Below, one piece after another: positions 1-6,777 of a stretch of 33,230 bases of DNA. The notes beneath the pieces are model-generated. The model was not told the origin of the DNA. It saw only the letters and a program-made list of their open reading frames with translations, and did not search any database. Numbering within the stretch: the first letter of the stretch is position 1; every line of letters starts with the position of its first letter. The stretch is from Bacillota bacterium (GTDB lineage Bacteria > Bacillota > Clostridia > Christensenellales > CAG-138): contig JAEWCL010000010.1 of the NCBI GenBank assembly GCA_023390655.1, forward strand, positions 1-33,230, read 5' to 3'. The position numbers and the translations under genes are program-made.

Positions 1-2
1 CC

Positions 3-290
3 GGCGCAACGGGTGCGACTGGCGCAACAGGCCCGACCGGCCCTGCCGGCGCAACGGGTGCGACAGGAGCAACAGGCCCGACCGGCCCTGCCGGCGCAAC
101 GGGTGCGACAGGAGCAACCGGTCCTACCGGCCCTGCCGGCGCAACGGGCGCGACAGGAGCAACCGGTCCTACCGGCCCTGCCGGTGCAACGGGCGCGACT
201 GGCGCAACAGGCCCGACCGGTCCTACCGGCCCTGCCGGCGCAACGGGTGCGACAGGTGCAACCGGCCCGACTGGCCCCACCGGACCCACC
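3..290 (+). repeat. Tandem 45-bp coding repeats (GATGATGATGPTGPA units)
   Basis: Four 45-bp units and two 54-bp units in direct tandem, differing mainly at third codon positions (ggc/ggt/gga, aca/acg/acc). Such tracts change length by slippage or unequal recombination, so copy number is likely to vary between strains and short-read assembly here may be unreliable. Confidence 0.85.
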
Positions 291-329
291 GCTCCGTATG
301 AACTTGCACAACAAAGAAAATTGCGTTAA
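3..329 (+). CDS. Collagen-like Gly-X-Y protein, 3' end only (runs off left edge)
   Basis: The third forward frame is open from the left edge and encodes 32 uninterrupted Gly-X-Y triplets (bases 3-290), then 12 residues (APYELAQQRKLR) and TAA. The triplets form a higher-order unit of GAT GAT GAT GPT GPA (45 bp): four copies, then two 54-bp variants with an extra GPT or GPT GPT. Almost every Y position is Thr, the O-glycosylation residue in BclA-like exosporium filaments. Family members usually end in a globular trimerising domain of about 130 residues; here it is missing and the tail is short and polar. The stop shares the bases TTAA with the stop of the convergent sugar transferase gene. Start codon, N-terminus and total length are outside the window. 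The frame is certain from the glycine periodicity; function as a surface or spore filament is inferred from the family. Confidence 0.85.
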   Translation, partial: GATGATGATGPTGPAGATGATGATGPTGPAGATGATGATGPTGPAGATGATGATGPTGPAGATGATGATGPTGPTGPAGATGATGATGPTGPTGPTAPYELAQQRKLR

Positions 330-1729
330 GAAGTGTGGTGTATCTCTTCCGAATGCTCTATTTTGTTGATCAGCGCTTCGCTGCAATTCATCAGCTTGAC
401 AGGGTCCTCCTGGAAGCCTTCCGCGCGGCTGGGGGTAAGAATGATGCGAAGCGTCTGGAACATCAGGCTTAAGTCATGCAAAAACGTATAGTTTTCAATA
501 TACATCAAATCCATCAGCAGTTTATCCTGCGAAGACGTATCATAATTGCCGTATACCTGCGCGTTGCCGGTCAGGCCTGCCTTTACGTTCAGGCGGTAAC
601 GGAAAGCGGGAAGTTCCTTTTCATATTCCGCCGCAATTTCCGGGCGTTCCGGGCGCGGCCCCACAAACGACATATTCCCGATCAGGATGTTGAACAGCTG
701 GGGCAGTTCATCCAGCCTGCATTTGCGCAGGAACCGGCCGACAGGCGTGACGCGGTCGTCATTGGTAACGGTCAGGCGCACACCGTTCTTTTCGGCGTCC
801 ACTACCATGGAGCGGAATTTATACAGGTTAAACACCTTGCCGTCGCGTGTCAGACGGGGCTGGGTGTAGATAATGGGCTTGCGGTCATAAAGCCAGACGG
901 CGGCGGCGGTCAGCAACATGAAGGGCGATGTGATGACGATGCCGACGATGGCACAAAAAAGGTCAAACGTCCGCTTCCAGATGCGCTCTTCCATCGTCAG
1001 CCTGCCGTTGCGGCACAACAGCAACGGCGTATCTACCGCATGTACGCTTTGCGCGCCGTTTTTGATGACGTCTATAATGCCGGGCATAAAGTACAGGCGC
1101 TTCTGCTTTTCATAGCAAAGCTGGATCAGCCATTCCTGCATAGCCGGATCGTTTACCGCCAAAAGCACGGAAGGGTATTGCTCAATAATCAGCGCAATGC
1201 GATTCTTTTCACTGCTTGCGTCCAGATAGTAGCAAATGCTGTAGCGCTCCTTGATGACATTCAGTTTTCCGGCGAGAGCGACCTTGGACGGGTCGTCATA
1301 CAGGAATACCATTTTCTGTGGTGCAAAGATCCGGTTGTAAATTCTGTTGGAAACAAACGCCCAGAATGCCGCCAATAGAAGCTGTGCCGCCGTCATGAGC
1401 AAGAATCCCGTGACCGGAGCAAGCTTGTAGCTTAACAGCGATACCTGAAAGTAGGTGACGCCGTTTGTGAGAAGAATCGCAATTGCCTGGGACAGGATGA
1501 TCTCAAGGATGCGGAGCGTGCCGATGCGGTGCCCCTTCATCAGCAGTATGAATGAATAGAGAATGACCGTATAAAGCCCATACAGGATATAATTTCCACG
1601 CCGGAAAAACGGAATCGGCAGCGCCGCATTATAGAAATTGCTCCATACAAAGAAAAATACGCTCACCAAAAGCGCGACGTTCAAAAGCGCAATGAGCCCC
1701 TGTATGGATTTCTGAAAATTTGTACTCAT
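326..1729 (-). CDS. Polyprenyl-phosphate sugar-1-phosphate transferase (exopolysaccharide priming enzyme)
   Basis: 467 residues, typical of the WbaP/CpsE type. About four hydrophobic segments in the first 130 residues and a central soluble domain are followed by the C-terminal bacterial sugar transferase domain (PF02397): a membrane helix near 250-275, then KRTFDLF, YKFRSM, a G-RFLRK-RLDELPQ stretch, GNMSFVGPRPE and the KAGLTG motif. Such enzymes transfer a sugar-1-phosphate from a UDP-sugar to undecaprenyl phosphate at the cytoplasmic face, the first step of surface polysaccharide or glycan assembly. The start has a GGGAGGA site four bases upstream. It lies 42 bp after the Wzy_C ligase gene and is probably co-transcribed with it. 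No other glycosyltransferases are adjacent, so the rest of the pathway must be elsewhere. Sugar specificity cannot be told. Confidence 0.88.
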   Translation of the reverse strand: MSTNFQKSIQGLIALLNVALLVSVFFFVWSNFYNAALPIPFFRRGNYILYGLYTVILYSFILLMKGHRIGTLRILEIILSQAIAILLTNGVTYFQVSLLSYKLAPVTGFLLMTAAQLLLAAFWAFVSNRIYNRIFAPQKMVFLYDDPSKVALAGKLNVIKERYSICYYLDASSEKNRIALIIEQYPSVLLAVNDPAMQEWLIQLCYEKQKRLYFMPGIIDVIKNGAQSVHAVDTPLLLCRNGRLTMEERIWKRTFDLFCAIVGIVITSPFMLLTAAAVWLYDRKPIIYTQPRLTRDGKVFNLYKFRSMVVDAEKNGVRLTVTNDDRVTPVGRFLRKCRLDELPQLFNILIGNMSFVGPRPERPEIAAEYEKELPAFRYRLNVKAGLTGNAQVYGNYDTSSQDKLLMDLMYIENYTFLHDLSLMFQTLRIILTPSRAEGFQEDPVKLMNCSEALINKIEHSEEIHHTS

Positions 1730-1771
1730 AGTTCCTCCCGGATTCTTTTCCGCATCAGGGATACCAACGCC

Positions 1772-3352
1772 CTATGGAAACCGGATCTCTTTGGATGCGG
1801 TATCCTCCTGCCCGCGGGAGAGCATGGCGACGACTCCAAGAAGAATCCAGAGCGCGGGGGCGGATATCGGCAGGCTGATGCTGAAAAATGCCTGTACAAG
1901 GTAGCTGATGCACGCAAGCAGGCAGGCAAGCAGCAGCGGATTCTCAAATGCGGGTTTGACGGCCTTTAGAAGCGCTGCGCCAAGGAATGCCAGATACGCC
2001 GCAAGGCCCAATATACCCTGGCAAATCAGGATTTGGAGATACTCATTGTGCGCCTTGTCATAGTATTGGTTGAACTGGCTCATGCTCTCTTCCTTAAACG
2101 GCTCAAACCTGTCCACAAATGTATCCGGGCCGGAGCCAAACAAAAGCTGGCCTACCGGCGTATCCTCTTTCAAAAGCTGTATGGAGCGGTTCCACACATA
2201 GCCGCGGTAGCTGCCGAATTCATCCTGCAGGTTGCCGTTGAGCATTTCACGCGCCTGATACAACGTACCTGTAGCGGGATCCTTGCCGATGTGCTCCAAC
2301 GCCACAACGCCCATGATGAGGATCAGCACTGTTAAAGACGCGCCGACCCACCGCATGGTTGCTTCTTTTGGCGCAACCTTTATTTGCCTGGCCGCAAGAA
2401 ACAAAACGCTGCCCAACACCAGCAGGGCGATGGCAATCAAGAACCAGCGGCTGCCGAACACATGTACGGTGCCCGGTTCGGCGTTGCCGGTGTTAAAGAG
2501 GAAGATCATCAGCGCATAGACGCCGCCGAGGAGCATGAGCCGCGCAAACGACTTCAAATCCGTCATAACAAATGGAAGCGAAAGCAGGAATGATGCAAGC
2601 GCGCCGACCATACCGGCCTCGGCGCCCGCAACCATCAGCATATAGGTGTTGATTGCGCCCGCCGCAAGATAAAGCAGGCGGAATTTGCTTTCGTGTCTGG
2701 CATAGAGAATGCCGAAAAACACGACGGTGATGGAAAGGTAGGAGGAAACAACGTCGATATTGCCGAGCGTTGTGCGGAAGATGATCGTCTTTCCGGTAAG
2801 GCCGGGAAGGGCATCATGCGGGAACAGCTTTAAAAAGTCCATCTCATAATATTGCAGGATGCCGATGGCGCTCACAAGGATGGCGGAGATGGCAAACGCC
2901 GCAAAGTCCCATTCCCTGGGCCGGTAATAGAGAATGACAAAGCAGAAGATACCGGCGTACAGCAGCTGCGTCATAAGCCCGTCATAGCGTTCGGTATAGC
3001 CCCAGAACACATGCTCCGGATACGGCGTGAAGATGGCGGAGATAAGTGTGACAAAGAGAAATCCGGCGAGCGCCCAACCCGCAAACGAAAGGGAAAAACG
3101 CTTTTTCTGAGTTTTTATCAGGCTTGTCCCGTCAAACTGCGTAAAGAAGAGGATGGGGATGCTCACGAATGTCAAGATGGTAGCGACAAAGAAAAATACC
3201 GCCTTATGCTTGGTGAGGCTGAAATACTTTTCCGCATTCAAATATAAGGGAAACAGGCAAAGCATCACGACAACGTAGATGCGTGCCAATAGTTCTCTTT
3301 GAAGCGCACTCCTGCTTTTCGGCGCGGCAACGATTTTTTGCTTGGCGGCCAA
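1772..3352 (-). CDS. O-antigen ligase / polymerase family membrane protein (Wzy_C)
   Basis: 526 residues with about 12 hydrophobic segments and a large extracytoplasmic loop before the motif DKAHNEYLQ, whose His is the conserved residue of the Wzy_C family (PF04932). The family includes O-antigen ligases, polysaccharide polymerases and protein O-oligosaccharyltransferases, all using undecaprenyl-diphosphate-linked glycans at the outer face of the membrane. Translation appears to start at TTG with GGGAGG nine bases upstream; no ATG has a comparable site. A promoter (TTTACT-17-TATAAT) lies just upstream, and the sugar transferase follows in the same direction. Whether it polymerises a glycan or attaches it to protein cannot be told from sequence; the adjacent Thr-rich collagen-like gene makes protein glycosylation conceivable. 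Confidence 0.82.
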   Translation of the reverse strand: MAAKQKIVAAPKSRSALQRELLARIYVVVMLCLFPLYLNAEKYFSLTKHKAVFFFVATILTFVSIPILFFTQFDGTSLIKTQKKRFSLSFAGWALAGFLFVTLISAIFTPYPEHVFWGYTERYDGLMTQLLYAGIFCFVILYYRPREWDFAAFAISAILVSAIGILQYYEMDFLKLFPHDALPGLTGKTIIFRTTLGNIDVVSSYLSITVVFFGILYARHESKFRLLYLAAGAINTYMLMVAGAEAGMVGALASFLLSLPFVMTDLKSFARLMLLGGVYALMIFLFNTGNAEPGTVHVFGSRWFLIAIALLVLGSVLFLAARQIKVAPKEATMRWVGASLTVLILIMGVVALEHIGKDPATGTLYQAREMLNGNLQDEFGSYRGYVWNRSIQLLKEDTPVGQLLFGSGPDTFVDRFEPFKEESMSQFNQYYDKAHNEYLQILICQGILGLAAYLAFLGAALLKAVKPAFENPLLLACLLACISYLVQAFFSISLPISAPALWILLGVVAMLSRGQEDTASKEIRFP

Positions 3353-3385
3353 ACTGACTTACCTCCCACTGTAGCATACAAACAG

Positions 3386-3414
3386 ATTATATGTTAGGCG
3401 GTACGGAAAGTAAA
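3386..3414 (-). promoter_or_regulatory. Sigma-A-type promoter of the Wzy_C / sugar transferase pair
   Basis: Read on the minus strand: -35 TTTACT, 17-base spacer, -10 TATAAT, about 25 bases before the SD of the TTG-started ligase gene. It sits in the gap after the recombinase stop, so the two glycan genes need not depend on recombinase transcription. Confidence 0.65.
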
Positions 3415-3440
3415 CAAAAACCCATGCATTTGTAAAGGAT

Positions 3441-5039
3441 TTACAGGTATTTTTCGTTGGAACCACAGGGATTCGCGCAGCGAAAAACAAGCGTGATCGC
3501 GCCGCTTTGATGGATATAAACGGTTTCTAACAATGCACACAAAAGGCCCCGGTCCGGAAGCGCCCCGCCGGGTTGTGCGGGCGTGCGGAGGAACTGTGCG
3601 CGCGCTTCCCGGGCGGCGCTTTCCGCCTCCTGCGCGTGCAGGAGCTGCTCCCGCGCCGCATCGATCGCCGCTGTTCTCTGTGAAAAGGCGTCCTTCATGC
3701 GGAGATATTCTTCCTTTGAAAGCTCTCCTGATTTCCAGTCGATATACAGGCCTGTAAGCGCGTGCTGAATTTTTTCACGTTCGTGAAGCAGACGGCGTTC
3801 CTGTTTTTTTGCGCTTTTTTCAATCCGTACTTCCTGCGCGCTCGGCTCCGCGCCATTCCATCCCACGGTGAGCAGCGCACGCAGCGCGCCGGAGACGGCA
3901 GCCTCCAATGTATCCAGACGGATGGAGTGCCTGGTGCAGGCCTGCGAAGATTTTTCCTGATACGTCCTGCACGCATAATAGGTATGGCCTTTCGCGCTGC
4001 GGCGCGTCATGGCCTTGCCGCAGTTTGCGCAGCGCAGCAAGCCCGCAAACGGGGAAAGTTCCGTCTTGTTCGGCGCGGTTTTTGCACGCAGCGCATTTTG
4101 CGCCTGCGCCTGTGAAAAAGCAGCGTCGTTTATGATCGGCGCATGCGTATGCTTTGCCCAAACCCACTCCTCCTGCGGGACGCGCACCTCTGTATGGACC
4201 TTGTAGCTTTTGACGCGGCTCCGGCCCTGCACCGTATGGCCAAGATAGGTGGGATTTACAAGGATTTTTGCAATGGTGCCCGCGGACCACAGCCCGTCGT
4301 TGTGGAGTGCGTTTGGGTTGTGGTAGGAAAGACCCTGCGCGCGCTTGTATGAGGCGGGGTTTGGGATGCGCATGGCATTGAGGCGCTTTGCAATGCCGGC
4401 CTTGCTCATCCCTTCGATTGTAAACCAACGAAAAATGTCCCGCACAACTCCGGCCGCCTCCGGGTCGATCAGCAACCGGTGCCTGTCGGAAGGGTCTTTT
4501 TGATATCCATAGGGCGCAAAGGCACCGATAAATTCGCCGCTTTTTCGCTTGCTCATGAAGACGCTGCGCACCTTGAAGGAGGTCTGCCTGCAAAAATCGT
4601 CGTTGATGACGTTCTGGAGGGGGACAAGGATGCTGTTCATCAGCTCCGGCGCGCGGTAGCTGTCTAAAGCGGGCAGCTCCAGCGAGATAAAGCGCACGTC
4701 CATCTCCACGAACAGGCGCTCCATATAGTGACCCGCTTCGATATAATTTCTGGAAAGCCGTGAAGGGTCCTTGACGATGACGCAATTGACGCGCTTTGCG
4801 CGGATATCCGCAAGCATCTGTAAAAACGCGGTCCGGTTGGTGTCCGTACCGGTAAAGCCATCGTCCACATAACACGCATACAGGCGGAATTCCGCAGGAT
4901 GTGTCAAAAGGTAATCCGTCAGCCTTTGGCGCTGGTGCCGGATACTTAGGCTCACGTCATTGCCGTCCTCTTTGGAAAGCCGCACATAGAGCGCGGCGTT
5001 CCAGACGCGTGATATAGAAGGCGGGGCGGGCGTATTCAT
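3441..5039 (-). CDS. Large serine recombinase, TndX/TnpX-like
   Basis: 532 residues, nearly the length of TndX of Tn5397. The N-terminal resolvase domain opens with ALYVRLSKEDG; Ser22 is the expected nucleophile with Arg20 beside it, and VIVKDPSRLSRNYIE is the second conserved block. A recombinase domain (about residues 170-300; GYQKDP, GMSKAGIAKRLN) follows, then a zinc ribbon (LRCANCGKAM ... YYACRTY ... ACTRH) and a charged coiled-coil region (about 405-490). Such enzymes excise or insert circular elements at short sites, usually with a central GA. All key residues are present and no frameshift was seen, so it should be active. Its start overlaps the stop of the upstream small gene by ATGA. 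No other transfer genes are nearby, so it belongs either to a minimal element or to a local DNA switch. Confidence 0.92.
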   Translation of the reverse strand: MNTPAPPSISRVWNAALYVRLSKEDGNDVSLSIRHQRQRLTDYLLTHPAEFRLYACYVDDGFTGTDTNRTAFLQMLADIRAKRVNCVIVKDPSRLSRNYIEAGHYMERLFVEMDVRFISLELPALDSYRAPELMNSILVPLQNVINDDFCRQTSFKVRSVFMSKRKSGEFIGAFAPYGYQKDPSDRHRLLIDPEAAGVVRDIFRWFTIEGMSKAGIAKRLNAMRIPNPASYKRAQGLSYHNPNALHNDGLWSAGTIAKILVNPTYLGHTVQGRSRVKSYKVHTEVRVPQEEWVWAKHTHAPIINDAAFSQAQAQNALRAKTAPNKTELSPFAGLLRCANCGKAMTRRSAKGHTYYACRTYQEKSSQACTRHSIRLDTLEAAVSGALRALLTVGWNGAEPSAQEVRIEKSAKKQERRLLHEREKIQHALTGLYIDWKSGELSKEEYLRMKDAFSQRTAAIDAAREQLLHAQEAESAAREARAQFLRTPAQPGGALPDRGLLCALLETVYIHQSGAITLVFRCANPCGSNEKYL

Positions 5040-5296
5040 TGCAGTTCTCCGCTGGCGTCCATCAACGCTGCCGGAAAGGCGGTATCAAGATAGGCCTTGA
5101 GCAATTCGGAGGCGGGAGGACCATCCTCCTGAAAAATCAAGCGGATTGCAGTAGTACCGCAGCGCAGGAGGATATCATCCCGGCGATTGAGCGCGGCTTT
5201 TAAAACGTGGGGCTCCGGCAGGGCGGCGGAGATATCCAGGCATGCCGTATCCCTGCCTGTTTCCGGCTCCCGCATGGCATGACGCCGCAGTTCCAT
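5036..5296 (-). CDS. Small protein translationally coupled to the recombinase (possibly TnpW-like)
   Basis: 86 residues from an ATG preceded by AAAGGAGG with seven-base spacing; a longer in-frame start at 5323 would merely translate the ribosome site. The stop overlaps the recombinase start (ATGA), so the pair is co-translated. The middle segment (RRDDILLRCGTTAIRLIFQED) followed by an amphipathic Leu-rich helix loosely resembles the short TnpW-type proteins encoded beside serine recombinases in clostridial elements, but this is recognition of pattern, not a proven homology. It could be a recombination directionality factor or an accessory DNA-binding protein. No transmembrane segment or metal-binding motif is visible. 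Confidence 0.6.
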   Translation of the reverse strand: MELRRHAMREPETGRDTACLDISAALPEPHVLKAALNRRDDILLRCGTTAIRLIFQEDGPPASELLKAYLDTAFPAALMDASGELQ

Positions 5297-5359
5297 AACG
5301 CCACCTCCTTTCGTACTCTCCAACGAGTCATCATTTCATTGGAGGACAATACCATCGCT

Positions 5360-5845
5360 ATGCGCCCGCGCTTGTACAATATGCGTTGTGTATCGCAATA
5401 CGGCGCCACCGGTCCGATTGGCCCCGGCAACGCGCTCTCCGGCGTACAGGTACAGCTGCAGGGCAGCTCCGGCGGCACTGTGGCGGACGGCGCGAACGTG
5501 CTGTTTGATGTCAACCTGAACAGCATCAGCCCCAATATCGCCTATGCGCCCGCAACCGGCGTGTTTACGATTACGGAGGCCGGCACCTACTACATCAGCT
5601 GGTGGGTAATTACCGATGGCGCGGAAGCGGAGACGAACGTGGAGTTCACCATCGAGACATCCACCGGCGGAGCGATCTCCGCGGTATCGCCCGCTCCCAC
5701 GGTAACGACACAGCTAAGCGGCAACGCGCTGATTACCGTTACCACCATACCCACGACCTTCTCCCTGGTCAACAACTCCGGCGCTACCGTAACGTATGGC
5801 ACGGGCGCGGTGCAGGCAGACCTGACCGTGGTGCAGATCGTATAA
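5360..5845 (+). CDS. BclA-like C-terminal domain protein with vestigial collagen stretch
   Basis: 161 residues from the ATG at 5360: a short N-terminus (MRPRLYNMRCVSQY), three Gly-X-Y triplets (GATGPIGPG), then a beta-rich, Gly/Thr/Val-rich domain of about 130 residues of the C1q/TNF-like kind that trimerises collagen-like filaments in BclA (FTITEAGTYYISWWV is typical). The GGAGGA site lies 13 bases from this ATG, which is long; the frame is open further upstream to 5207 but that part is antisense to the small recombinase-linked gene. Either this is a complete short filament protein, or it is the 3' end of a collagen gene whose repeats lie elsewhere, for example the tract at the left edge of the window. 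A terminator-like hairpin follows 29 bases after the stop. Probably secreted to the cell or spore surface without a classical signal peptide, as in BclA relatives. Confidence 0.72.
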   Translation: MRPRLYNMRCVSQYGATGPIGPGNALSGVQVQLQGSSGGTVADGANVLFDVNLNSISPNIAYAPATGVFTITEAGTYYISWWVITDGAEAETNVEFTIETSTGGAISAVSPAPTVTTQLSGNALITVTTIPTTFSLVNNSGATVTYGTGAVQADLTVVQIV

Positions 5846-5874
5846 CACAAAAGAAGAGAGTGCCAAGAAGGGAA

Positions 5875-5902
5875 GGGAGCCGCCACATTTGTGGCGGCTC
5901 CC
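5875..5902 (+). terminator. Terminator-like hairpin after the BclA-like gene
   Basis: A perfect 12-bp GC-rich stem (gggagccgccac / gtggcggctccc) with a four-base ATTT loop. The run of T after it is weak, so termination may be partial. Confidence 0.6.
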
Positions 5903-5955
5903 GAATGTTTATGCCATCCATTCCTCTTGCGCGCAGGAAGGATACCATGTATACT

Positions 5956-6078
5956 CGCATTAGCAGAGTAGGCGTTGTGCATGCGCGTTTGTGCTATGCG
6001 GTAGGGGATGGGAAGTTGCCTCTGCCCGAAGGGAGTCTGGTGCCCCCGGGTCAACAGCCGCGTCCGCTGCGCAATGCG
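5956..6078 (+). promoter_or_regulatory. Tetrahydrofolate (THF) riboswitch upstream of folT
   Basis: The leader contains the THF-aptamer signature AGAGTAGGCGTTG at the 5' side and GTCAACAGCCGCGTCCGCTG at the 3' side. The terminal helix P1 pairs CGCATT (5956-5961) with AATGCG (6073-6078), extended by GCAG/CTGC; the next helix pairs GTTG with CAAC. The central arm is longer than in the shortest class members. An intrinsic terminator at 6103-6128 follows, then the folate transporter gene, which is the commonest target of this riboswitch. Binding of reduced folate should switch the gene off. Identification is from remembered consensus; a covariance-model search would settle it. Confidence 0.82.
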
Positions 6079-6102
6079 CCCATTATTTTTTTGGGTGAAG
6101 TT

Positions 6103-6128
6103 GCGCCCACAATAACGGGCGTTTTTTT
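6103..6128 (+). terminator. Riboswitch expression-platform terminator
   Basis: Stem gcgccc / gggcgt (6103-6108 with 6117-6122, one G-T pair), eight-base loop, followed by a run of T. It lies between the THF aptamer and the folT ribosome site. An alternative partner for the left arm exists in the preceding gcgccc-containing stretch near 6075, so a switching antiterminator is plausible. Confidence 0.72.
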
Positions 6129-6154
6129 ATGCGCCCGCAAGGGAGGCGCTTTTT

Positions 6155-6712
6155 ATGAAACCGGTATTCCATACAAAACGGCTTGTTCTCTGTGCGTTGT
6201 TCACGGCAATCGGCGTATTGCTTTCGGGGCCGCTGAGCATTCCTGTCTTTCCTCTTGGCATTTATTCGCTCAAAATTGGCCTTGGCACATTGCCCGTCAT
6301 CCTTTCGGGCATCCTCTTCGGCCCGGTGTACGGCGGTATCGTCGGTGCGATTACCGATGTGCTGCAGGTACTACTGTTCCCGAAGGGCGCTTTTGTGCCG
6401 TGGTTTACAGTGGTAGCGGCGCTCAACGGCATCATCCCGGCGCTGTTTTTTCGCAGAAGGCAGCGTGCGACCCTTTTACGCCTGCTCGCAGCCGTTGGAA
6501 GCGCACAAATCGTTTGTTCTGTCATTTGCAGCACGTTCCTGCTGGTGCTGCTCTACGGCATTCCCCTTGAGACGATACTGCCGCTTCGCGCCATCAATCA
6601 GGCGGTGACGATCCCGGTCTATGTGCTTCTGCTGCTCCTGTTGTTCCCCCTGCTCAAAAAGCATGGCGTTGCAGAGACGCCGGAGGCAGCCGCCAGAAAA
6701 CAAAAAGAATAG
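6155..6712 (+). CDS. folT: Folate-specific ECF transporter substrate-binding (S) component
   Basis: 185 residues with about six hydrophobic helices, typical of ECF S components. The KIGLGTLPVILSGILFGP segment, GGIVGAITDVLQVLLFP and the FTVVAALNG stretch match the FolT family. It captures folate at the membrane and works with the shared EcfA/EcfA'/EcfT energy module, which is not encoded in this window. The ATG has GGGAGG eight bases upstream. It is a single-gene unit between a THF riboswitch and a strong bidirectional terminator; the riboswitch independently supports folate as the substrate. Confidence 0.9.
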   Translation: MKPVFHTKRLVLCALFTAIGVLLSGPLSIPVFPLGIYSLKIGLGTLPVILSGILFGPVYGGIVGAITDVLQVLLFPKGAFVPWFTVVAALNGIIPALFFRRRQRATLLRLLAAVGSAQIVCSVICSTFLLVLLYGIPLETILPLRAINQAVTIPVYVLLLLLLFPLLKKHGVAETPEAAARKQKE

Positions 6713-6723
6713 TGTTTCGTATA

Positions 6724-6760
6724 AAAACGCCCGGTGCAACAGAAAAGCACCGGGCGTTTT
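6724..6760. terminator. Bidirectional terminator between folT and the amino-acid permease
   Basis: A perfect 14-bp stem (aaaacgcccggtgc / gcaccgggcgtttt) with a nine-base loop, flanked by A on the left and T on the right, so it can end transcripts from both convergent genes. Confidence 0.88.
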
Positions 6761-6777
6761 GTTGACCCTTAAGGCAA

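Noticed and set aside
1..290. Possible CRISPR array because of regular repeats
   Set aside because: The repeats are contiguous without spacers, keep a coding phase and encode collagen triplets.
13..369. Arg/Pro/Gln-rich 118-residue open frame
   Set aside because: It is the out-of-phase shadow of the Gly-X-Y tract; it has no ribosome site and runs into the convergent gene.
3820..4875. 351-residue frame within the recombinase gene on the same strand
   Set aside because: Overlaps a recombinase with all conserved residues; the product is Arg/Pro/Cys-rich with no recognisable domain.
3415..5400. Direct or inverted repeats marking the ends of a recombinase element
   Set aside because: Comparing the sequence around 3380-3440 and 290-330 with 5297-5400 by eye gave only short chance matches; ends cannot be stated.
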